DNA from: DAOTTW01 sp034437615
Lineage (GTDB): Bacteria > Chloroflexota > Anaerolineae > Aggregatilineales > Phototrophicaceae
Reading direction: 5' to 3'
NCBI GenBank assembly: GCA_034437615.1
Contig: DAOTTW010000347.1
Coordinates: 1 to 11,684 of the forward strand
Length of the DNA stretch: 11,684 bases
A model generated the notes under the pieces. That model had not been told where the DNA came from. It saw nothing but the letters and a program-made list of their open reading frames with translations, and did no database searches. Shown here in pieces: positions 1 through 7,316 of this stretch. Made by a program: the position numbers and the translations under genes. Every line of letters begins with the position of its first letter. The stretch's first letter is position 1.

Positions 1-56
1 CTTTATATGTACGTAGCTCAAACGCACCTATGGTACAAGATTTGCGAGCGGGATGA

Positions 57-62
57 TATACT
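57..62 (+). promoter_or_regulatory. Possible -10 box upstream of the PucR-family gene
   Basis: TATACT at 57-62 matches five of six bases of the sigma-70 -10 consensus. No convincing -35 box lies 16-18 bases upstream (TACAAG at 34-39 is poor). If it is used, transcription would start near position 69 and give a leader of about 210 bases carrying the two hairpins described separately. This is a weak call from sequence pattern alone. Confidence 0.25.
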
Positions 63-178
63 AGCTGCATAATGTTTCTGATCGGATCGGCCATGATGAA
101 GCGCTTACCACTGCATGTCGGCGCAAATACCGTGATGGTTTGCGGATACGCAGAAGCACGTCTCTACGAACGATACCC

Positions 179-219
179 TGTAGGGACGCCATTCTTGGCG
201 TCCGAGCGGCGTCAGCCGC
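179..219. repeat. Intergenic palindromic element, two adjacent hairpins
   Basis: After TGTAGGG (179-185) there is a perfect 8-base inverted repeat, GGACGCCA (184-191) and TGGCGTCC (196-203), with loop TTCT. It is followed at once by a second inverted repeat, GCGGC (206-210) and GCCGC (215-219), with loop GTCA. No T-run directly follows either stem; a T-rich stretch at about 235-242 is too far away for a typical intrinsic terminator. The GTAGGG-like start followed by a stem is shared with gaps at 3241 and 8191, which suggests a dispersed small palindromic repeat. It lies in the presumed 5' leader of the PucR-family gene and could fold there as RNA. The whole 1-280 stretch shows no convincing gene; the short open frame at 72-305 has no recognisable content. 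Confidence 0.55.
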
Positions 220-280
220 ATTGCCGATGTTGCTTGTTTTTTAGCTGGAAAAGCCTTAGCTCAACTTATGGGATAGAACT

Positions 281-1903
281 ATGGTCAGCGTCGAAGAAAT
301 TCTAAAGCTCCCTGAATTGCAGAGCGCCCGCGTGGTCGCCGGGTGTGGTGGCTTGCAGCAAGCGGTGACGTGGGTGCACAACGTCGCCGTGCCGGATGCC
401 CCGCATTGGCTGAACGGCGGCGAGTTCGCCATGACCACGATTATCAACATGCCATCCGACCAGCAAGCACGCGAACAATACATCCGCGATATGGTCGATA
501 AGCAGGTGTCGGCGCTGGCGATTTCCGTCGGGCGCAATCTGGATAGCATCCCGCAACATCTGAGCGACATCGCAGAGGCCGCCAATTTTCCGCTGATCGA
601 AGTGCCGTTTCAGGTGCGCTTCGTGGATGTCGCCAAGCAGATTAATGAGCGCATCGCAGAGGAAAATATGAGCATGGTGCGGCGGGCGCTGCACATCAAC
701 CACACGCTGACGCAACTGGTGCTAGAGGGCGGCGACCTGAAGCAGCTTGCACACCGTCTGGCGGGCTTATTGCAGCATAGCATCAGCATCGAGACCGAAC
801 GCTTCGACGCCATCGCCACCGAAAATATCGCAGAGGTGGACGAAGCGCGGCGCTATACACAGCTTTACGGGCGCACCGACCCGCGTCTGGTCGAAGCGCT
901 GGAGGCACGCGGCGTGCTGCCCCGCATCCGTGAGACACTGCGCCCCGTGCACATCCCACCCATGCCCGATGTCGGCCTGGAAATGGAGCGCATCCTCGCG
1001 CCGATTGTCGTACATGGCGAGATTTACGGCTTCATGTGGATCATCGCAGACGACCACAGCATTGCCGAACTCGATACGATGGCCATTGAAAGCGGCACGA
1101 TGATCGCTGCGTTGATGATCTTGTATCAGGAATCCGTACAGAGCGCCGAGGCATCGCTCAAGGGCAGCTTGCTCTCCCGTTTGATCGGGGGCGAAAGCGC
1201 ACAAGAGACGATCCTCACCGATCAATCCTTGCGCTATGGCGTGGATTTACGCTTGCCGTTCGTGATGCTGCTGATTGAATGCGATAGCTTGAGCGTACAG
1301 CAGATTTATCGGCGGATTAATCAGCTTGTGGCAGCGGATGGCTGGCAGGCAGTAGTTGGCCAATTCGCGGGGCAGGTGCTCATGCTAGTGCAGGCGGACC
1401 AGGATATTGCTGATCTGGCCAGGCGCGTGCAAGAGCGCATCGAAACAGCGCACAATGGCAAGGCTAAGGCGCGTTTTGGCATCAGCGGTACACGACGCGG
1501 CGCGATGTCGGTGCGTTTGGCGCACGAACAATGCATCGACGTGCTGCACATCGCACGCCGCCTACAACCGGAAGCGTACATCGTGCGCTTCGATGACCTC
1601 GGCTATTTGCACGCGCTGTACAAAGCAGGCACAGAGAGCATCGCAGGCAACCCCTACGCGCCGTTACTACGCAAATTGCTGGATGAAAAGCAGATCGACC
1701 TATTCGCATCACTCGAAGCCTATCTCGATTCGGGTGGTAACGGTGTCGCCACCGCCGAGAAACTGCACGTACACCGCAGCACGCTTAATTACAGGCTGAC
1801 CCGCATCGAGAGCGTGCTCGGCGTCAGGCTACAAAACCCAACCGTGCGCACAAATTTGCAGGTCGCGCTGAAGTTACTGCGCCTCTTCGAGGTCAATGTA
1901 TAG
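281..1903 (+). CDS. PucR-family transcriptional regulator
   Basis: This 540-residue protein has the typical three-part PucR layout. Residues about 5-125 look like the PucR N-terminal (purine catabolism regulator-like) domain, with the sequence GCGGLQQAVTWVHN at 21-34 and the sensor-like segment ending in FPLIEVP at 103-109. Residues about 140-290 look GAF-like, and 295-400 resemble the degenerate GGDEF-like domain of CdaR/PucR proteins. Residues about 460-535 form the C-terminal helix-turn-helix, with VHRSTLNYRLTRIESVLG at 497-514 as the clearest signature. Family members act as ligand-responsive activators of purine, glycolate or amino acid catabolism genes; the ligand here cannot be read from sequence. 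The ATG at 281 fits the start of the domain, with only a weak purine-rich site (GGGATAG) before it. The gene stands alone, 183 bases before carA, and the two are probably separate transcripts. Confidence 0.9.
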   Translation: MVSVEEILKLPELQSARVVAGCGGLQQAVTWVHNVAVPDAPHWLNGGEFAMTTIINMPSDQQAREQYIRDMVDKQVSALAISVGRNLDSIPQHLSDIAEAANFPLIEVPFQVRFVDVAKQINERIAEENMSMVRRALHINHTLTQLVLEGGDLKQLAHRLAGLLQHSISIETERFDAIATENIAEVDEARRYTQLYGRTDPRLVEALEARGVLPRIRETLRPVHIPPMPDVGLEMERILAPIVVHGEIYGFMWIIADDHSIAELDTMAIESGTMIAALMILYQESVQSAEASLKGSLLSRLIGGESAQETILTDQSLRYGVDLRLPFVMLLIECDSLSVQQIYRRINQLVAADGWQAVVGQFAGQVLMLVQADQDIADLARRVQERIETAHNGKAKARFGISGTRRGAMSVRLAHEQCIDVLHIARRLQPEAYIVRFDDLGYLHALYKAGTESIAGNPYAPLLRKLLDEKQIDLFASLEAYLDSGGNGVATAEKLHVHRSTLNYRLTRIESVLGVRLQNPTVRTNLQVALKLLRLFEVNV

Positions 1904-1935
1904 GATTAAAAAATTAAAAAATTAAAAGATTAAAA
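1904..1935. repeat. Four-copy 8-base A/T tandem repeat
   Basis: Immediately after the PucR-family stop codon there are four contiguous copies of an 8-base unit: GATTAAAA (1904-1911), AATTAAAA (1912-1919), AATTAAAA (1920-1927) and GATTAAAA (1928-1935). The unit is far more A/T-rich than the surrounding DNA. It lies in the gap before carA, about 100 bases upstream of a possible carA -10 box. It could be a slippage-prone spacer or an A/T-rich bend; no terminator hairpin is present. Confidence 0.8.
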
Positions 1936-2010
1936 GAGGGGCAAGTTTGCGGGAGAAATACGCCCACCTGAGTCGTCACTTGTATTTCGCTGTATGCCGA
2001 CTAATTCTCA

Positions 2011-2040
2011 TCGAAAACAAATGCAGCAACATGGTACACT
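2011..2040 (+). promoter_or_regulatory. Possible carA promoter
   Basis: TCGAAA (2011-2016, four of six to the -35 consensus) and TACACT (2035-2040, four of six to the -10 consensus) are separated by 18 bases. A start near 2047 would leave a leader of about 40 bases before the preferred carA ATG at 2087. This supports that start and would exclude the in-frame ATG at 1994, which would lie upstream of the promoter. The evidence is pattern matching only. Confidence 0.3.
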
Positions 2041-2086
2041 GAAGCGCAAAATCGAGCGAAAAGTAAAGACAAAGGCGAGCAACCCC

Positions 2087-3220
2087 ATGCAAGGCGTACT
2101 GGTATTAGAAGATGGTCGGGTATTTCAGGGCACGGGCTTCGGTGCGGAAGGCGTCATGACAGGTGAAGTCGTCTTCAATACGTCGATGACGGGCTATCAG
2201 GAAATCCTGACCGACCCGTCGTATTATAGGCAAATCATCACGATGACCGTGCCGCACGTCGGCAATACAGGCATCAATCTGGAGGACATCGAATCGGCGC
2301 GTAGCTGGGTATCTGGCTTTGTCGTGCGCTCCCTCAGCCCCATCGTCAGCAATTGGCGACAGAAAAACAACCTGGCTGCCTACCTGCGCGATCAGGGCGT
2401 TGTCGGCCTGAGCGACATCGCAACACGCGCACTCGTGCGTTACATCCGCACAAAAGGCGTCATGCGGGCCGCTATCGCACACGGCGACGCCGCCGCAGAT
2501 ACCAACGCACTGGTTGAAGCAGCCCGTAACGCGCTGGATATGTCCGGCGCAAACCTGGTAGACGACGTGACAACTGCCGAGCCGTATAACTGGTCCGAAG
2601 TCAGCGATATATCCTGGTACGACAAGCAGCAATTCGACGCCAACGGGCCGCTGATCGTCGCCTATGATTACGGCATCAAGAGCAATATCCTGCGCATGAT
2701 GACGGATCGCGGTTTGCGGGTGCGCGTCGTGCCCGCGCACATGCCACCCGATGAGGTGCTGGCCCTGAATCCGGCTGGCGTGTTCCTCAGCAATGGCCCC
2801 GGCGACCCCGCAGCAGTCGATTACGCCATCAACAACGTGCAAGGGCTGGTGGGCAAGCTGCCTGTGTTCGGCATCTGCCTGGGCCATCAGATATTGGCGT
2901 TGGCGCTGGGTGGTAAAACCGAAAAAATGCGCTTTGGGCACCGAGGTGGCAACCAACCCGTGAAGAACCTGCTGACGGGCCGCGTCGAAATTAGCTCACA
3001 CAATCATGGTTTTGCCGTCTCTGAGGATAGCCAGCTATCCGGCGGCGAAGTGACGCACGTCAACCTGAATGACAACACAATTGAAGGTTTGCGGCATCGT
3101 GAATTGCGTGCCTTTAGCGTGCAATATCACCCGGAGGCATCGCCGGGGCCGCATGATTCGCTGTATCTGTTTGATGAATTCGTGGATTCGGTCAAGGGCC
3201 AGGCACCGGAGACGGTCTGA
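2087..3220 (+). CDS. carA: Carbamoyl-phosphate synthase, small (glutamine amidotransferase) subunit
   Basis: CarA hydrolyses glutamine and passes ammonia to CarB, which makes carbamoyl phosphate for pyrimidine and arginine synthesis in the cytoplasm. The N-terminal CPSase small-chain domain opens with GVLVLEDGRVFQGTGFGAEG and contains FNTSMTGYQEILTDPSY, both classic for CarA. The C-terminal class I glutamine amidotransferase domain has LSNGPGDP, the nucleophile elbow GICLGHQ (Cys codon at 2876, residue 264, close to Cys269 of the E. coli enzyme) and the His-Glu pair in VQYHPEASPGPHDS. From the ATG at 2087 the protein is 377 residues, the usual family size. An in-frame ATG at 1994 would add 31 basic residues unlike any CarA, so I reject it. 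The bases AAGGCGAG about 8 bases before 2087 may serve as ribosome binding site. No carB follows, so the large subunit must be elsewhere. Confidence 0.97.
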   Translation: MQGVLVLEDGRVFQGTGFGAEGVMTGEVVFNTSMTGYQEILTDPSYYRQIITMTVPHVGNTGINLEDIESARSWVSGFVVRSLSPIVSNWRQKNNLAAYLRDQGVVGLSDIATRALVRYIRTKGVMRAAIAHGDAAADTNALVEAARNALDMSGANLVDDVTTAEPYNWSEVSDISWYDKQQFDANGPLIVAYDYGIKSNILRMMTDRGLRVRVVPAHMPPDEVLALNPAGVFLSNGPGDPAAVDYAINNVQGLVGKLPVFGICLGHQILALALGGKTEKMRFGHRGGNQPVKNLLTGRVEISSHNHGFAVSEDSQLSGGEVTHVNLNDNTIEGLRHRELRAFSVQYHPEASPGPHDSLYLFDEFVDSVKGQAPETV

Positions 3221-3236
3221 CAAATCAACGAACCTA

Positions 3237-3289
3237 GCATTGTAGGGGCTTAGCACGCTAAGCCCAGGGTGCAATGCATCAAGCCCTAC
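3237..3289. repeat. Intergenic palindromic element between carA and the LtrA-family gene
   Basis: The core is a perfect 9-base inverted repeat, GGGCTTAGC (3246-3254) and GCTAAGCCC (3257-3265). An outer arm of 6 bases, GCATTG (3237-3242) with CAATGC (3272-3277), encloses it. In addition GTAGGGGCTT (3242-3251) recurs in inverted, one-base-shortened form as AAGCCCTAC (3281-3289), so the element has terminal inverted repeats. There is no T-run after the stem, so a simple intrinsic terminator is unlikely, although the hairpin could still stabilise the 3' end of the carA transcript. It resembles small dispersed palindromic elements, and the gaps at 179 and 8191 start in a similar way. Confidence 0.6.
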
Positions 3290-3336
3290 TGAATTCGTAA
3301 ATGAGACAGAGAACAGAGAGATGAGGATAGCCACAC

Positions 3337-4569
3337 ATGAGCGTAGTTAACCTGTTTCGTCCACCCCGCCTACACAACCCAGCAGACGAAGGCCACCGCA
3401 CAGCTAGCTGGCTGGAGCTATTCTATGATCTGGTTTACGTCGCCACATTTGTGCAGCTTGGCAACCACCTGAGCGATAACGTCACGCTGGATGGCTTCGT
3501 GTATTTTGTGCTGCTGTTCGTGCCGATCTGGTGGTCCTGGGTTGGCACAACGTTTTACATCAACCGCTTCGATACAGACGATGTGCTTGAACGTGTGCTG
3601 GTTTTCGGCCAGATTTTCACGGTAGCAGCGATGGCCATCTTTGCGGCTAATGCGCTCGATGTGACATCATCAGGCTTTGCGCTGGCTTACGCGGCCAATC
3701 GCTTTATCCTGCTGTTGCTGTATGTACGCGCCTGGAACGCGCTGCCGGATATACGCCCACTGACCGGCGGCTTCATACGCGGCTTCGGCGTTGCGGCGGC
3801 GCTGTGGTTCATCTCGGCCTTCCTACCGGAGCCGATCCGTTACCCCCTGTGGATTGCGGGCCTGCTGGTGGACATCCTGACGCCGTTTACGTTGCGCCGC
3901 TGGCAGGTGAAGGTGCTGCCTAGCTCACACCACATGGCGGAGCGCTTCGCCTTGCTGACGATCATTGTGTACGGCGAAGGCTTCCTGAAGATTATCGGCG
4001 GGCTAGCACCCAAAGCCGAAGGCCTGGCGCTGAACGAGATCCTGTTCGACATCCCTGGCCTGATAATTGCGATTAGCCTCTGGTGGCTGTACTTCGATAA
4101 CAGCGCCGGGGCGACGCGCTGGCGGCAGGGGGGCCTTACGCCCTGGATTTACCTGCATCTGCCCTATCAACTGGCGGTCACGGCGATGGGGGTGGCGCTC
4201 TACAAGGTCGCCGTGCTCAGTTCGTATGAGACGCTATCCGACCCCTATCGGCTGTTGCTGTGCTTCACGGTGGCGCTGGCGCTGGTCGCTTATGCCCTTA
4301 TCGAATGGTTCGATCACCGCGACGATTCCGTGCCCTCTGACCTGCTGACATTTGGCGTGCGCATTGCGGCGGCAGTCGTCGTGCTTGGCATCGGCTTCTT
4401 CGCCACAGGTACAAGCGCAGCGCTGGTCTTTGGCTTGGTATCGGTGCCGACAATTGGGCTGGTGCTATACGACCTGTTCCGGCGCTACCGTATGGAGGAC
4501 ATCCAGAGCGAGGCACATCATGATGCCCATGACGTACACGACACCGTACCAGAAGCCACAGGCGATTAA
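3337..4569 (+). CDS. LtrA-family (low temperature requirement A) membrane protein
   Basis: This 410-residue polytopic inner-membrane protein carries both hallmark segments of the bacterial LtrA family: WLELFYDLVYVATFVQL near the N-terminus (residues 25-41) and HHMAERFALLTIIVYGEGF in the middle (198-216). About ten or more hydrophobic helices span residues 27-380. The family was named from a Listeria locus needed for growth at low temperature; its biochemical role is unknown. The ATG at 3337 has a good ribosome binding site, GAGGA at 3323-3327, 9 bases upstream. The C-terminal 25 residues are hydrophilic and rich in His and Asp (HHDAHDVHD at 394-402), which might bind a metal ion; this is inference. 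The Fur-family gene starts 6 bases after its stop, so the two are probably co-transcribed. Confidence 0.88.
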   Translation: MSVVNLFRPPRLHNPADEGHRTASWLELFYDLVYVATFVQLGNHLSDNVTLDGFVYFVLLFVPIWWSWVGTTFYINRFDTDDVLERVLVFGQIFTVAAMAIFAANALDVTSSGFALAYAANRFILLLLYVRAWNALPDIRPLTGGFIRGFGVAAALWFISAFLPEPIRYPLWIAGLLVDILTPFTLRRWQVKVLPSSHHMAERFALLTIIVYGEGFLKIIGGLAPKAEGLALNEILFDIPGLIIAISLWWLYFDNSAGATRWRQGGLTPWIYLHLPYQLAVTAMGVALYKVAVLSSYETLSDPYRLLLCFTVALALVAYALIEWFDHRDDSVPSDLLTFGVRIAAAVVVLGIGFFATGTSAALVFGLVSVPTIGLVLYDLFRRYRMEDIQSEAHHDAHDVHDTVPEATGD

Positions 4570-4575
4570 ATATTT

Positions 4576-5052
4576 ATGTCAGATCAACACGAAAACACAC
4601 AGTCCCATGAGACCAATCAGGCGCAACACGATGAATACATTGCGCGTATTCGGGCCGCAGGCTACAAGCTGACGAAAGCACGCCTGACCATCCTGGATGT
4701 GATCGAAGATCAGGGTGGCCACGTCACATCAGCACAGGTCATCGACGCAGTTAATAAGCGGGCACCAGACATCGGGCGCGCTAGCGTCTTTCGCACGTTG
4801 GATTTGCTGACGCGCCTGTGCATCGTGCGCCCCACCTTTGTCGATAGCAGCCAATCACCGAGTTATGTGCTGCTGCCGCAGGGCCGTCACCATCACATCA
4901 TCTGCCTGAGTTGCAGCCGCGTGTATGAATTTGAGCAGTGTAACGTAGACGAGATGCTTACAGAGCTACAGCACGAATACAACGTGCAGATAAGCGGCCA
5001 CCTGCTGGAACTTTACGGCGTGTGTGCCTATTGCCAGGACAAAGCCTCATAA
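4576..5052 (+). CDS. Fur-family metal-dependent transcriptional regulator
   Basis: This is a 158-residue protein of usual Fur length. The winged-helix part covers about residues 20-95 and contains the recognition-helix signature RASVFRTLDLLTRL (68-81), matching the TVYRTL-type motif of the family. The dimerisation and metal part has the HHH cluster at 105-107, followed by two CxxC pairs (C110/C113 and C150/C153) that normally hold structural zinc. Fur, Zur, PerR and Nur cannot be told apart safely from this sequence. The N-terminal 20 residues are polar and contain four histidines. It starts 6 bases after the LtrA-family stop with no strong ribosome binding site of its own, so translational coupling is likely. 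Its stop codon overlaps the tail of the convergent Argonaute-like gene. I see no clear Fur-type operator palindrome upstream of the pair. Confidence 0.93.
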   Translation: MSDQHENTQSHETNQAQHDEYIARIRAAGYKLTKARLTILDVIEDQGGHVTSAQVIDAVNKRAPDIGRASVFRTLDLLTRLCIVRPTFVDSSQSPSYVLLPQGRHHHIICLSCSRVYEFEQCNVDEMLTELQHEYNVQISGHLLELYGVCAYCQDKAS

Positions 5053-7161
5053 CCAGAAGGGCACATCGCCCACTATTGCCTCTGGCAGCATCCCCGCCGC
5101 TAACCATGCAGCCAGTTCATCGCCTGCTAGCGTCGTGACGGGCAAGCGCGATAGGTCGCCCATGCTGTAATGCAGCAGCGTCCAGGCCAACACCGAATAC
5201 AGCGCTTGCTCAATCGTCAGATACGCATCAGGCTGCACGCAGACGTGCATGGGCTGCGGCGTGGGCGCGTCGGCTGTCGTGACCATCAGCGCCTCAGCAT
5301 CCGAGAGGCGGCAAATGCTGCCCCAGGGCGGCGCGCTGATCTGCCCGGTCAAGCTGTAAATGCGCGGCGTCGGCCCCTGCAAAAGCTCTGCTATGGCGAT
5401 CTGTGCGCCGATCACCTGCCCCCAACGCCCTAGACGCTGCCGCGTTTGCGCTGTAATGCGCCCTGCGTGATGCACCAGCACACGCTGATCGGCCAGTAAA
5501 TCCTCTGGGAATAGCTTTTGCATGACGACCAGCGGCACTGTGTCGCCGGGGTCTACCTCTTCTTGGTGGATCACATAACGCAGAAACGCGCCGTTGCTGC
5601 TGTAAATCCGTGAGACGCCCGTGATGCGGTCAAATTGCCGCGTCTGCTCGCGGATCAGCGCCAGCCCCACCACACGATCTGCAAAGTCCATCGGTTCGGC
5701 CAGCACATACGGCAGGTTGCCCGTCTTGGCCAGCAAGCCCATAATCACAATCGGCATGGCGTCTACGTTGTGCATCACGGCTTGATAAATCGTATGTGAC
5801 GCAATGCCCTTACCTGTGGTGATGGCCTTCAGATGCCGATGGTGTGCCTGATCGTCGGGTGAATCACCCGCGAAGAAGGCCAGCACGATATGCGGTTCGT
5901 CTTTTTCGACCTTGCGCACGGCGCTTTCGATGTTCTTTTCGTTGACGACGCGCACACTGCGTTCGCGGATCAGTTCGATCTGGAAATTGTGCTTGCTAGC
6001 CAGTTCGCGCCGCATCGCTTCTACAAAATCACCGGCATCGCTTGCGGATTCGCTGAGGGCGTTAATCACCGCCACTTTAATCGGCGCATCGGTGAAGCGC
6101 GGGTTGCGCTGATAGACGTTGTGATTGCTGAATTCGCTCGCAATCGTGCTGCTGTTGTAGGGCTGCACGCGCTGATTGCCGAATTCGACATCGGGCATGG
6201 TGTCAATCAGGCCGAATAGGTGCGGGTGCGTGCGGGAGTTATAGGCGTTGCCCACTACTGCATGTTTTTTCAGCACATCCGAGACAGCGCGTACAATCTG
6301 TGCGCGTTGGTCCGGTGGCAGATGCAGCGCCTTGCGCGTCGCGGCCACATCCAGCCCGAATTGCGCCCACACATCGCCTGCATGGGTCGGCAACAGCAGA
6401 TAAAGCGTGCTGCTGGTGTAGAGCGACTGTGAATTGCGGTTGCGCAGCAGCAACACAGGCTCATCGTCGGGGGCAGCGCGCAGCATGTCTTGCAGCGCTT
6501 CACGCCGCGTCAGCGTCAGCAGGCGCTCGCGGTGCTCGGCCAGCACGCCAGCAGGCCCCAATACCTCAGCAACCATGCTGGTTGACGTGCGATCCATCAC
6601 GCGCATCCCCACCAGCGCCGTCGGGTCGTGGCCTGTGGCCAGCAATTCATCAATGCGCTGGTGATAGCGCACATGCGCTTGCACCGTCAGCGATAACGCG
6701 CCTTCGCCATCACACACCCACGTATCCAGCAGATAATCGCGCATGATGCTTGCGTTGTGCACGCGCAGCGTCATCTGTGCGAGGATCGCCTGCAATTCAG
6801 CGTGCAGGTTGCGCACAATGGCCTGTGCGCAGTAGTCCGCATAGGTCGCTGGGCCAGCTTGCCAGCTTGGGGCTTCGTCCAGGCTGGCCAACCCCGCATA
6901 CAAGTCGGGCATCTGCTTGCGCAGCAGGTCTAAGCTAATTTCCATCTGTGCGGGGGATGCAGGCGCGTCGGTGACGATGTGGCCAGCAGCGTAAAACCAA
7001 CTGCCGGGGAAGATCAGGTCCAGGCGGTAGGCCAACTGGTCGCCGATTGCCCGCGCTGACTGCTCAGCATCCGCTTGCACTTGCAGCGCATAGGCGCTTA
7101 ACGGCGGCACCTGATTGGCGTTAACCGGAAACAACTCGATGAAGAAATCCGGGCGGCTCAT
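5047..7161 (-). CDS. Prokaryotic Argonaute-like protein (long type, predicted catalytically inactive PIWI)
   Basis: The 704-residue product (719 from the upstream ATG at 7206) has the order and length of a long prokaryotic Argonaute. Numbering from the 7161 start: an N domain with GDQLAYRLDLIFPGSWFY (40-57); a PAZ/L2-like region with SLYTSSTLYLLLP (246-258) and NSRTHPHLFGL (308-318); a MID region at about 360-480 with a candidate 5'-end pocket H441, K445, S455/H456, K479; and PIWI to the end, which is PFWL. MAKTGNLPYVL-like and LVHHAGRITAQ segments align by eye with the KxGGxPW and HRDGR blocks of PIWI proteins. Tetrad positions appear to be A501, E535 (possible), A566 and D681, spaced like Thermus D478/E512/D546/D660, so two catalytic acids are lost. 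Such long-B proteins bind guides without slicing. The start at 7161 has AAGGT at 8 bases. It is monocistronic, convergent to fur and divergent from the GNAT gene. Confidence 0.85.
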   Translation of the reverse strand: MSRPDFFIELFPVNANQVPPLSAYALQVQADAEQSARAIGDQLAYRLDLIFPGSWFYAAGHIVTDAPASPAQMEISLDLLRKQMPDLYAGLASLDEAPSWQAGPATYADYCAQAIVRNLHAELQAILAQMTLRVHNASIMRDYLLDTWVCDGEGALSLTVQAHVRYHQRIDELLATGHDPTALVGMRVMDRTSTSMVAEVLGPAGVLAEHRERLLTLTRREALQDMLRAAPDDEPVLLLRNRNSQSLYTSSTLYLLLPTHAGDVWAQFGLDVAATRKALHLPPDQRAQIVRAVSDVLKKHAVVGNAYNSRTHPHLFGLIDTMPDVEFGNQRVQPYNSSTIASEFSNHNVYQRNPRFTDAPIKVAVINALSESASDAGDFVEAMRRELASKHNFQIELIRERSVRVVNEKNIESAVRKVEKDEPHIVLAFFAGDSPDDQAHHRHLKAITTGKGIASHTIYQAVMHNVDAMPIVIMGLLAKTGNLPYVLAEPMDFADRVVGLALIREQTRQFDRITGVSRIYSSNGAFLRYVIHQEEVDPGDTVPLVVMQKLFPEDLLADQRVLVHHAGRITAQTRQRLGRWGQVIGAQIAIAELLQGPTPRIYSLTGQISAPPWGSICRLSDAEALMVTTADAPTPQPMHVCVQPDAYLTIEQALYSVLAWTLLHYSMGDLSRLPVTTLAGDELAAWLAAGMLPEAIVGDVPFWL

Positions 7162-7168
7162 GCATTCG

Positions 7169-7173
7169 ACCTT
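7169..7173 (-). promoter_or_regulatory. Ribosome binding site that favours the 7161 start of the Argonaute-like gene
   Basis: On the - strand AAGGT (7173-7169) lies 7-8 bases before the ATG at 7161-7159. The ATG 15 codons further upstream (7206-7204) has no Shine-Dalgarno-like sequence, and its extra residues are Cys-rich and do not look like an Argonaute N-terminus. TATCAT (7213-7208) and TAGAAT (7239-7234) on the - strand are possible -10 boxes in the 155-base gap to the GNAT gene. Confidence 0.5.
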
Positions 7174-7316
7174 ATGTTCGCTATCCGGGCACGTCGCATA
7201 GCACATGATGATACAATAGGCTGATGAAATCCATTCTACCCGAATTTTACAGATGATTCAGGGCTGCACAGGTCGCTTGCTAATATTTTCAAACCAACAC
7301 GTCAGAGGTTATGCTC

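Noticed and set aside
1994..2086. Upstream in-frame ATG for carA giving 31 extra residues
   Set aside because: The extension is basic and polar, does not match CarA proteins, and would start upstream of the likely promoter; ATG 2087 opens directly with the conserved CarA N-terminus.
2105..2956. A 283-codon open frame on the - strand opposite carA
   Set aside because: It lies wholly antisense to an unmistakable CarA and its translation is Cys/His-rich with no domain-like pattern; it is a shadow of the carA codon structure.
3246..3265. Hairpin after carA as a rho-independent terminator
   Set aside because: The stem is strong, but it is followed by AGGGTGCAATG and not by a T-run, and it carries outer inverted repeats more typical of a palindromic element.
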